Part shown: positions 33,179 to 40,105 of the stretch, piece after piece
Numbering within the stretch: the stretch's first letter is position 1
Layout of the letters: every line of letters starts with the position of its first letter
Assembly: GCF_021032705.1 (NCBI RefSeq)
Contig: NZ_JAHVXI010000008.1
Span: forward strand, 112,780 to 176,779
Direction of reading: 5' to 3'
Length of the DNA: 64,000 nucleotides
Source of the DNA: Psychroserpens luteolus
Lineage (GTDB): Bacteria > Bacteroidota > Bacteroidia > Flavobacteriales > Flavobacteriaceae
Notes under the pieces: model-generated
Seen by the model: only the letters and a program-made list of their open reading frames with translations
Databases searched by the model: none
Told to the model about the DNA's origin: nothing
Translations under genes and position numbers: made by a program

Positions 33179-33907
33179 ATGACAACATTAACAAAATTTA
33201 CAATTGCAGTAATATTTAGCTTACTGCTAACATCATGCAACTTCGATATCAATTTTGATACTGGAGTTAGAGGAAATGGAAACGTATCAACAGTAGAGCG
33301 TACACTTGATGGAGATTTCGACCAAATTGCTGTAAGTAGAGGTTTAGATGTTTATTTAACTCAAAGTGACACGCCAATGTTAAAAGTACAAGCCGATGAA
33401 AACCTTCATGACATTATAATTACAGAAATAGAAGAAGGTGTTTTAAAAATTTATGCAGATGAAAATATTAGCCGTTCCGAAGCTAAAAAAGTAATGGTAA
33501 ATGTAAAAGACATTAATCTTATTACGTCAACTAGTGGTAGCGATGTATATTCTACAAATACGATCATTGCAGACAACTTGAAACTAGTAACGACTAGTGG
33601 AGCCGATTTAGAAATTGATATCGATGCCGAATCAACAACCTTAAGAGCTACAAGTGGAAGTGACCTAAAAGTGTCTGGGACTACAAACGATTTAAATGCT
33701 GAAGCGACTAGTGGAAGTGACATAAAAGCTAGAGAATTAAAAGCTCAAAACTGTACTGCCTCTGTAACAAGTGGTGCAGACATTATAGTAAATGCTGAGC
33801 AAAAACTTAAAGCTAATGCAAGCAGTGGTGGCGATATCAAGTACTATGGAAATCCAACAAATGTAGATACCAATGATGGCGTCTCTGGAAGTATTAGAAA
33901 ACAATAG
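33179..33907 (+). CDS. Head-GIN domain (DUF2807) lipoprotein
   Basis: A 242-residue lipoprotein (lipobox LTSC, Cys20). The mature part is a DUF2807 beta-helix: VSTVERTLDGDFDQIAVSRG, then a series of rungs each containing TSGS or TSGA (SGSDVY, SGADLE, SGSDLK, SGSDIK, SGADII). These repeated Ser-Gly turns are typical of the family. It is exported and probably attached to a membrane. It follows the DUF4440 gene by 20 bases. The function is unknown; the family travels with PspC genes. Confidence 0.9.
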   Translation: MTTLTKFTIAVIFSLLLTSCNFDINFDTGVRGNGNVSTVERTLDGDFDQIAVSRGLDVYLTQSDTPMLKVQADENLHDIIITEIEEGVLKIYADENISRSEAKKVMVNVKDINLITSTSGSDVYSTNTIIADNLKLVTTSGADLEIDIDAESTTLRATSGSDLKVSGTTNDLNAEATSGSDIKARELKAQNCTASVTSGADIIVNAEQKLKANASSGGDIKYYGNPTNVDTNDGVSGSIRKQ

Positions 33908-33934
33908 AATAACTTCAGTTCAAAGTAATTTGAG

Positions 33935-34798
33935 ATGAAAAAAGTTATAAAAATCATACTTGTTTTTTTCGCGCTAATTTTACTCTTGTTCCTTACTGAT
34001 GTTTTATGGAAATCGCCATCATTTTACAAGACAACTAAGCAACACACCTTGGAAACTCCTGTAATGGACATGGTAGAGTACAAAAGCATTATCAATGAGC
34101 ACCGCAGACCATATATTTATGAAGTAGCTTCTAAAAACAAAGGTAAGGTCATTGTCGTTGGTGTAGAACATATCAACGACCCATCAAATGCTCAATTTGA
34201 TTCCATAAGACATTACTGGGATATGTATAAACCTGATATTGCTCTTGTAGAAGGTAGAATGGGGTTTTTATTTAAATGGTTACAAGATCCAATAAAACAC
34301 TATGGTGAAAGTGGTTTAACATCTGATTTGGCTAAAAGAGATAATGTCAACTTATATACATGGGAACCAGCTAGAGCAGATGAAATAGAACTCATGATAA
34401 AAAAGTATCCAGCTGAACAACTAGCAATGTTTTATGCACTTCGTCCATTTTATGGCACGCCAAAAGAGGAACGCCTTAACAATCCAGAAGAAGTACTACA
34501 ACAATTAATTGAGGAGCGGACAGACTATGAGCATTTGAGACATTCAATTACGTCTTGGAAAGATGTAGATAGCATTTGGAAACAAGATTTTCCTGGTGAC
34601 GATTGGCGAGATCATAGTTCAGCTTATGGGTGGCCTGGCTATTTTCAAGACATTTGGAATAGTTCTAACCTCTCAAGAGATGAACATATGATCCATATTA
34701 TTTTGGAGCAAATAGACCAAGGTAATACTGTATTTGTCACTATGGGTTCAAGTCATGCACCAAGAATCGAGAACACCTTAAAAACAGCCATAAAGTAA
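33935..34798 (+). CDS. TraB/GumN-like (TIKI superfamily) membrane-anchored protein
   Basis: A 287-residue protein with an N-terminal membrane anchor (residues 5-24) and one extracytoplasmic domain. Two Gly-x-x-His motifs, GVEH in VIVVGVEHIND and GSSH in VFVTMGSSHAP, together with IALVEGRMG, match the TraB/GumN/TIKI superfamily, some of whose members are metal-dependent peptidases. The match is by motif only, and several segments (DDWRDHSSAYGWPGYFQDIW) are unusual. It is the last gene before a terminator, 27 bases after the GIN lipoprotein gene. Confidence 0.65.
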   Translation: MKKVIKIILVFFALILLLFLTDVLWKSPSFYKTTKQHTLETPVMDMVEYKSIINEHRRPYIYEVASKNKGKVIVVGVEHINDPSNAQFDSIRHYWDMYKPDIALVEGRMGFLFKWLQDPIKHYGESGLTSDLAKRDNVNLYTWEPARADEIELMIKKYPAEQLAMFYALRPFYGTPKEERLNNPEEVLQQLIEERTDYEHLRHSITSWKDVDSIWKQDFPGDDWRDHSSAYGWPGYFQDIWNSSNLSRDEHMIHIILEQIDQGNTVFVTMGSSHAPRIENTLKTAIK

Positions 34799-34828
34799 AC
34801 GTTTAACAACCAACTAATCAACCACTTT

Positions 34829-34870
34829 GAAACCATTTCAAGCTTAATTTTAAGTTTGGGATGGTTTTTG
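34829..34870 (+). terminator. Terminator after the PadR/PspC operon
   Basis: Imperfect hairpin AAACCAT...CTTAA with TTAAG...ATGGTTT, ending in TTTTTG. It partly overlaps the promoter region of the next gene. Confidence 0.6.
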
Positions 34871-34872
34871 TT

Positions 34873-34880
34873 TATATTTG
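34873..34880 (+). promoter_or_regulatory. -7 element of the second GIN-domain gene
   Basis: TATATTTG, matching TAnnTTTG, 22 bases upstream of the ATG and directly after the terminator hairpin. Confidence 0.5.
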
Positions 34881-34902
34881 TTATAACACTTAATTTATAA
34901 CA

Positions 34903-35736
34903 ATGAAAAATGTTACCTTATTTCTATTACTCGTTTTGAGTTGTACTGTAACAAGTTTTGCTCAAGATACCGAAAAGGTAAAAGGTGATAGAAATTTAAC
35001 CATTAAACAAACCTACATTGATGGTTTCAAGAAAATTGTAGTTGGTGAAGATTTTAAAGTAGAGTTATTTTATAATAAAAAACCATCGGTAGAAATTGAA
35101 ACCGACGACAACCTTCATGAGTATATTAGTATAGAAGTAATTGATAGTGTTCTCACACTTACTACTACACGAGATATTAGAGCTAAAAAGCTCAATGTAA
35201 AAGTAAATTATGGAGATGCTTTCTCTGATATTGAAGTTAAAGACGATGGAGAAGTAAGATCACTAACGTCTTTAGAGCTAAATAATGCGACATTAAAGAC
35301 CAGTGGTTCGTCTAGAGCATATCTCAATATTAAAGCAAATGATTTTAATTTTGTTAGTACCGATAAGACTAAAGTCAAATTAAACATTACTGCTACAAAT
35401 GTCACTGCTGAAATAAGCGATAATACTAAAATGGATGCATTGATAAATGCTACAGATGTAAAAATCGACTTATATCAACGTGCTAATTCTGACGTTGAAG
35501 GAAATATAGAAAACTTAACACTTAGAGCAGATAACAATTCTCAATTTAATGGTAAAAACTTTACCACTAAAACATGTAGTGTTATTGCTGAAATAGCTAG
35601 TGATGTCTATTTAGAAGTGATTGAAGATATTGTTATTGAAGCTACAGGTTCTAGTGAAGTTTATCTCTACGGAAATCCTAAAATAACAATCAATAAATTT
35701 ACTGATACTGTAAAACTTCAAAAGAAAGTAAAATAA
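34903..35736 (+). CDS. GIN domain (DUF2807) secreted protein
   Basis: A 277-residue protein with a signal peptide ending at SFAQ (about residue 21). The remainder is a DUF2807-type beta-helix (YIDGFKKIVVGEDFKVELFY, later LTSLELNNATLKTSGSSRAY), but with fewer Ser-Gly turns than the lipoprotein paralogue at 33179 and no lipobox. It has its own promoter and terminators on both sides, so it is expressed separately from the PadR/PspC operon. A link to envelope stress is by family and position only. Confidence 0.85.
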   Translation: MKNVTLFLLLVLSCTVTSFAQDTEKVKGDRNLTIKQTYIDGFKKIVVGEDFKVELFYNKKPSVEIETDDNLHEYISIEVIDSVLTLTTTRDIRAKKLNVKVNYGDAFSDIEVKDDGEVRSLTSLELNNATLKTSGSSRAYLNIKANDFNFVSTDKTKVKLNITATNVTAEISDNTKMDALINATDVKIDLYQRANSDVEGNIENLTLRADNNSQFNGKNFTTKTCSVIAEIASDVYLEVIEDIVIEATGSSEVYLYGNPKITINKFTDTVKLQKKVK

Positions 35737-35764
35737 CGGTTTAATAAGCCTTAACAGATATATA

Positions 35765-35796
35765 AAAGCCCGAAGCATTAAAACTTCGGGTTTTTT
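35765..35796. terminator. Bidirectional terminator after the second GIN gene
   Basis: CCCGAAG (35769-35775) and CTTCGGG (35784-35790), 8-base loop, AAAA on the left and TTTTTT on the right. Confidence 0.85.
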
Positions 35797-35797
35797 C

Positions 35798-36310
35798 TTA
35801 TAGTTTCTTTATTAAAGATTCTAGACGTGGCAATACCTCTTTAGGAATAGTCTCGGCATTACTAAGCCAAGTATGTGTATGTCCAATGTAAGTCATACCT
35901 AAATAATTTGCACTTTGAGTAAAGGGCATTTCAAAGCCTTCAAAAATTTCTTGATCAGACCCACAACTTAATGAACCCATGACTTTGCCTCTCAACTGTC
36001 TACCTATAGCTTTCTTTTCGCCAATCAAGACATCCGAAATCCTATCAAAAAAAGTTTTCATTTGAGCACTCATGGCATACCAATACACAGGCGTTGCAAA
36101 CAAAATCGTATCATAACCAAGTATCGACGTTAGTAAAGGGTGAAAATCGTCGTCTTCATTCTTTAATTCATAATCAAAATAACCAATATTGTAATCGGAC
36201 AATACGACTAAGTCGATCTCATTTCCATGAGAAATAAGATAATCAACAATTGTTCTGGTATGTCCAAAAGGGCGCGAACTTCCTAATATAATAATGGTTT
36301 TATGTTTCAT
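35798..36310 (-). CDS. NAD(P)H-dependent FMN reductase / flavodoxin-fold protein
   Basis: A 170-residue flavodoxin-like protein. The phosphate loop is LGSSRPFGHTRTIVDYL at the N-terminus, and ILFATPVYWYAMSAQMKTFFDRISD with LRGKVMGSLSCGSD are the flavin-binding blocks of the NADPH-dependent FMN reductase family. It likely reduces quinones or similar small molecules. It sits 63 bases downstream of trxB on the same strand, with a hairpin between them, so it may have its own promoter. Confidence 0.88.
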   Translation of the reverse strand: MKHKTIIILGSSRPFGHTRTIVDYLISHGNEIDLVVLSDYNIGYFDYELKNEDDDFHPLLTSILGYDTILFATPVYWYAMSAQMKTFFDRISDVLIGEKKAIGRQLRGKVMGSLSCGSDQEIFEGFEMPFTQSANYLGMTYIGHTHTWLSNAETIPKEVLPRLESLIKKL

Positions 36311-36318
36311 ATAAACAA

Positions 36319-36357
36319 TAAATCCGAAGCTTGGTATATTAAACTTCGGATTTTTTT
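36319..36357 (-). terminator. Hairpin/terminator downstream of trxB
   Basis: AATCCGAAG (36321-36329) and CTTCGGATT (36344-36352) with a 14-base loop. The T-run is on the plus-strand side; on the minus strand, in which trxB is read, the tail is weak (TTTATTG), so read-through into the next gene is possible. Confidence 0.55.
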
Positions 36358-36373
36358 ACTTAGAAATTAACAC

Positions 36374-37351
36374 CTAGTATACAGGAGTAGATACTTCAAA
36401 ATCAGACTCTTTTGCCGCTAAATAGCGTTCTGCATCTAATGCAGCCATACAACCAGTACCAGCAGCCGTTACAGCCTGACGATATACATGATCTGCAGCA
36501 TCTCCAGAAACAAAGACACCTTCAACATTAGTTTTGGCAGTTCCAGGTACATTAATAATGTATCCTGTTTCATCTAATTCTAGATAATCTTTAAAAATAT
36601 CAGTATTTGGTTTGTGTCCAATAGCTACAAAAAATCCAGTAGCAGGAATATCAAACTTCTCTCCTGTTTTATTATTAAAAGCTCTAACACCAGTCACAAC
36701 TTGACCATCACCTAAAACTTCTTCGGTTTCAGTATTGTAAAGAATTTCGATGTTAGATGTATTGATCACTCGATTAGCCATAATCTTAGAGGCTCTAAAT
36801 TCATCTCTACGCACAAGCATCGTTACTTTAGTACAAAGTTTAGATAGGTAATGTGCTTCTTCTGCTGCACTATCACCAGCGCCTACAATCACAACTTCTT
36901 GATTTCTGTAGAAAAATCCGTCACATACAGCACATGCAGAAACACCACCTCCAAGTTTTAAATATTTCTGTTCAGATTCTAAGCCTAAGTATTTAGCCGA
37001 AGCTCCTGTCGAAATAATAACGGTTTGACAATGAATCTCCTTAGTATCATTTACCCATACTTTGTGAACATCTCCAGAAAAATCAACCTTTGTAATCCAT
37101 CCATCACGAACATCTGTTCCAAAACGAGTTGCTTGGTTTTGTAATTCTATCATCATTTCCGGACCGGTAATTCCTTCAGGATATCCTGGGAAGTTTTCTA
37201 CATCATTTGTCGTTGTTAATTGACCTCCTGGTTGTGTTCCTTGGTAAAGTACTGGCGCCATATTTGCTCTAGACGCATATATTGCTGCAGTATATCCCGC
37301 AGGTCCTGAACCTATAATTAGGCATTTTACTTTTTCTATTGTATCAGACAT
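36374..37351 (-). CDS. trxB: Thioredoxin-disulfide reductase TrxB
   Basis: A 325-residue flavoenzyme that keeps thioredoxin reduced with NADPH. The FAD site is GSGPAG at residues 15-20, the redox-active pair is Cys140 and Cys143 in SACAVCDGFF, and the NADPH site is GAGDSA. The C-terminal FVSGDAAD block completes the family pattern. The length is standard. It is likely expressed from its own promoter and functions in cytosolic thiol homeostasis, as does the peroxide defence encoded at 26-27 kb. Confidence 0.96.
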   Translation of the reverse strand: MSDTIEKVKCLIIGSGPAGYTAAIYASRANMAPVLYQGTQPGGQLTTTNDVENFPGYPEGITGPEMMIELQNQATRFGTDVRDGWITKVDFSGDVHKVWVNDTKEIHCQTVIISTGASAKYLGLESEQKYLKLGGGVSACAVCDGFFYRNQEVVIVGAGDSAAEEAHYLSKLCTKVTMLVRRDEFRASKIMANRVINTSNIEILYNTETEEVLGDGQVVTGVRAFNNKTGEKFDIPATGFFVAIGHKPNTDIFKDYLELDETGYIINVPGTAKTNVEGVFVSGDAADHVYRQAVTAAGTGCMAALDAERYLAAKESDFEVSTPVY

Positions 37352-37375
37352 ATTTTTGTTTCAATTTATTATAAG

Positions 37376-37411
37376 CAAAAGTAGGTTTTTTGATTAAAAA
37401 CTTACATCAAA
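37376..37411 (-). promoter_or_regulatory. Candidate trxB promoter
   Basis: TACTTTTG (37383-37376, minus strand) matches TAnnTTTG, with TTTG 24 bases further upstream, slightly longer than the usual 17-23. Confidence 0.4.
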
Positions 37412-37563
37412 GTTATTAACAGTTATTATAGTATTATTTGATTTTTCAATGTCTTTAATTACAAATGTGATTGTTTATTATTTTGATTATGAGTCTTTAA
37501 TTTTAGATATAGTGTAAGTTTTTTTGTAAATTTAAAGTAATCACATCTTAAAATCATCATATT

Positions 37564-38043
37564 ATGAAAGCTACTATTTCATCACTCCTAATTGTACTGT
37601 TGATTTTTTCTTGCAAGGATAAACCTGCTAATGATACTGAAGACACAACGATAGATATTTCACAAATCAATACAAATCCCAATCCGCTTGAAGGTGCTTG
37701 GGAACTTGTTGGTTATTATAATTATGTAGATAATGAAGTGATAGATTCCTTTCGTACCAGTGAAGGTTACAGGCAAGTAAAAATGTACACAGATTCTAAA
37801 GTCATGTGGAGTAAATATATCCCAACAGACTCTTCAGAATGGTTTGGATACGGTAGCTATACGGTTAATGGCAGTGAGCTTGTAGAAATTTTAGAATATG
37901 GCTCAGAAATGATGAGTAAAATTATTCAGGAAAAGAAAGAATTTAAACATGAATTGATTATTAATGGTGATTCATTTAGTCAGATAGAAATCGATGAAGA
38001 TGGTAATAGGATTTATGCTGAAAATTATAAGCGAATAGAATAG
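37564..38043 (+). CDS. Lipocalin-like lipoprotein
   Basis: A 159-residue lipoprotein (lipobox IFSC, Cys17). The mature part begins after an Asp/Thr-rich linker with NPLEGAWELVGYYNY, a common start of small beta-barrel lipocalin-like domains in Bacteroidota, and contains several alternating beta strands (GYGSYTVNGSELVEILEYG). The ligand and role are unknown. It stands alone. Confidence 0.75.
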   Translation: MKATISSLLIVLLIFSCKDKPANDTEDTTIDISQINTNPNPLEGAWELVGYYNYVDNEVIDSFRTSEGYRQVKMYTDSKVMWSKYIPTDSSEWFGYGSYTVNGSELVEILEYGSEMMSKIIQEKKEFKHELIINGDSFSQIEIDEDGNRIYAENYKRIE

Positions 38044-38087
38044 GTGTCATAAGGCTCCTATTTCAAAAACATATATTAGCTAATTAA

Positions 38088-38438
38088 TTAACCTTTAATT
38101 TCAGCATTACCTATGTTATAAAAGGAACGAATACTCTTAATTAAACCATCTTTAATGTTATACCATTCGCATACTGTCATTTCTAAGCCTGTATTTTTAT
38201 TCTTTTGCTCAAATTGAACACAGACATTTTCATCTTCCTGAATTTGTTTGATTATTGTAAGTGTATTACCAAGAAAGTCATTTTTGTTCTTTAAAACGAT
38301 ATCCATATATTCAGACTTTGGAGTAATTGTACCAAATGGACTTGTATGACTAAAGTCGTCTGCAATTGGCAAATCCTCAATAACTCCATTGTTCCAGCAA
38401 TCAAACCATTTTTTTACAATAGGGTGAATTGTTTTCAT
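38088..38438 (-). CDS. SnoaL-like/NTF2-like protein
   Basis: A 116-residue cytosolic protein of the NTF2-like fold: HPIVKKWFDCWNNGVIEDLP at the start, DDFSHTSPFGTITPKSEYMD, and CEWYNIKDGLIKSIRSFYNI at the end, the usual SnoaL-like layout. It may bind or act on a small molecule. Its ATG overlaps the stop of the MGMT-like gene by 4 bases, so it is co-translated with it. Confidence 0.82.
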   Translation of the reverse strand: MKTIHPIVKKWFDCWNNGVIEDLPIADDFSHTSPFGTITPKSEYMDIVLKNKNDFLGNTLTIIKQIQEDENVCVQFEQKNKNTGLEMTVCEWYNIKDGLIKSIRSFYNIGNAEIKG

Positions 38439-38911
38439 TTATCTATATCTCTTTTTAATTGAAATTGATAATTCATAACTTTCGGAGGCTTCTTTCCAAT
38501 TCCTTGTTCTATGCGATGCCCTTCTATTTCTAATAACTTTGACTGAAACTCTGCTCCACCAGGAAACTTAATATTTATTGATCCATCAGGTTTAAGAACG
38601 CGCCAGTATGGTACTATCACTTTTTTTGTTTCTCTTTCTTCTTCAGCGGCAAGAGCAACATATTTTAAATACACACCTGTAGGAATAGCTGCTGTTACCT
38701 GTACTCCCTTTTCTTTAGCTAGAGTCTCTCTAATAGTATTGTTAGTAAGAAGTTCTCCTTTTTTAGTCCTATTAATTATTCTTTCAATATCTAGGGCATT
38801 TGGTATAAGTATTTTTCCTTTACCTAACCTTTCTTCCCATTCTGGTGTAATCGTATGTATTTTTTCTTCTACATCATTAACCTTTTCTCTCCAAGATTTC
38901 TTTTTAGCCAT
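38435..38911 (-). CDS. MGMT-like family protein without the catalytic cysteine
   Basis: A 158-residue protein related to the C-terminal domain of methylated-DNA methyltransferases. Family landmarks are GKILIPNALDIERIINRTKK, GELLTNNTIRETLAKEKG and the terminal FPGGAEFQSKLLEIEGHRIE. At the position of the catalytic Pro-Cys-His-Arg it has Pro-Tyr-Trp-Arg (VPYWRVLKPDGS), so it cannot transfer methyl groups to cysteine. The ATG at 38911 is chosen; the frame also contains a TTG at 38917. It overlaps the SnoaL-like gene and follows the DUF4199 gene by 13 bases. Confidence 0.8.
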   Translation of the reverse strand: MAKKKSWREKVNDVEEKIHTITPEWEERLGKGKILIPNALDIERIINRTKKGELLTNNTIRETLAKEKGVQVTAAIPTGVYLKYVALAAEEERETKKVIVPYWRVLKPDGSINIKFPGGAEFQSKLLEIEGHRIEQGIGKKPPKVMNYQFQLKRDIDK

Positions 38912-38924
38912 GACCAAGGTATTA

Positions 38925-39428
38925 TTAATTACGTACTTGTTTAGTGTTACTTTTTAAAACCAAAACACTTGTTAAATTAATAGCAGTTCCTATTAAGAAG
39001 ACCATAATAAACATAATCAGGCCTTGAAAAATTGGTGACTGCATATACTCTGGTATTGTAGCCATATGCATTTGAGCTTTTTCAAGTTCTGCTTCGGTAA
39101 ACCATTGCTGCTGCCATTGTTTAAAATGGTCACCTTCTATAGCAAAGAACAACATTCCATATATTCCCATAATTATAGAAGCTATAAACGTAATACCTAT
39201 ACCAATTTTAAATCCTTCACTAAACGAAACAAACCCGTTGTTTAATTTATCTCTAAAATACTTTATTCCTAGAGGAATAGTAAGTAAAGAAGCAATAATA
39301 GATAGGTAACCAATTGTTTCAGAAATATTAGGACCATATCTTGGAGCAATAAAAAACCAATTCAATAAACCAAATACTATTGAAATGCTCGCTCCAATAA
39401 TACCATAGTGTATTACAAATTTTCTCAT
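38925..39428 (-). CDS. DUF4199 domain-containing membrane protein
   Basis: A 167-residue membrane protein with four hydrophobic segments. The family signature includes the N-terminal YGIIGASISIVFGLLNWFF, SFSEGFKIGIGITFIASIIM, and a periplasmic stretch ending in FTEAELEKAQMHM. DUF4199 genes are common in Bacteroidota and are of unknown function. It is the first gene of a three-gene operon, and an 18-bp direct repeat lies upstream. Confidence 0.9.
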   Translation of the reverse strand: MRKFVIHYGIIGASISIVFGLLNWFFIAPRYGPNISETIGYLSIIASLLTIPLGIKYFRDKLNNGFVSFSEGFKIGIGITFIASIIMGIYGMLFFAIEGDHFKQWQQQWFTEAELEKAQMHMATIPEYMQSPIFQGLIMFIMVFLIGTAINLTSVLVLKSNTKQVRN

Positions 39429-39481
39429 AATATAAATTTATTAATTCAAGCTAAAATTAGAGATTTAGGGCAAATCCAAAC

Positions 39482-39536
39482 TCACTCGAAAGTATGATTT
39501 TGAGTGATTTTAAGAAATTCACTCGAAAGTATGATT
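39482..39536. repeat. 18-bp direct repeat upstream of the DUF4199 operon
   Basis: TCACTCGAAAGTATGATT occurs at 39482-39499 and again at 39519-39536, 37 bases apart. GAGTGA, the complement of the first six bases, lies between them. Likely a regulatory site for the operon at lower coordinates or for the adjacent LuxR-type regulator. Confidence 0.75.
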
Positions 39537-39555
39537 GATTAAATCATTAGTAGAT

Positions 39556-39969
39556 TTAAATAATATTTAAATCACGACCAATTTTTACGGCTTCAGTTCT
39601 GCGCTTGGCATTAAGCTTAGATAAGATTTTTGAAACATGAGATTTTACTGTATTTTCAGTTATAAACAGGGTTTCTGCAATTTCATTATTGGAAAGTCCG
39701 TCAGACATTAATCCTAAAACCTTGAGTTCTTGCTTGCTTATGTTTAGTTCTTTTATGCGTTTTATATCAATTTCTTGTATAGAATTGGTATGCTTTCGGG
39801 CGTAAAAAAGTTTTGTGATAAAATATCCCAAAGCAATGAACAATATACCAGATATAATAAGAAATACATCGCTAAAACCTTGAGTATTCATTAATGAAAA
39901 CTTGCTTACCTGAAAAAGAAGTATAATGACTATACTAATGGTTCCAAATATTACAATTGTACGCTTCAT
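39556..39969 (-). CDS. Membrane-anchored LuxR-type helix-turn-helix regulator
   Basis: A 137-residue protein with two membrane spans in the first 55 residues (IVIFGTISIVIILLFQV and FLIISGILFIALGYFITKLF) and a C-terminal LuxR-type DNA-binding domain (LNISKQELKVLGLMSDGLSN, then ENTVKSHVSKILSKLNAKRR). It has no receiver domain, so any signal must come through the membrane part or a partner. It is upstream of the DUF4199 operon on the same strand, and the intervening region holds the direct repeat. Confidence 0.88.
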   Translation of the reverse strand: MKRTIVIFGTISIVIILLFQVSKFSLMNTQGFSDVFLIISGILFIALGYFITKLFYARKHTNSIQEIDIKRIKELNISKQELKVLGLMSDGLSNNEIAETLFITENTVKSHVSKILSKLNAKRRTEAVKIGRDLNII

Positions 39970-40105
39970 AAAAACAGTAAAGGTTATGTTTTGATACTAT
40001 AACTTTAAAATTAAAAAAAGAAATTAATACCGTACATAGATTACACTTACTAAATTCAAAATCTCTTATATATTTAGTATATTTAGTTCTACTAACTTAT
40101 TTGTA

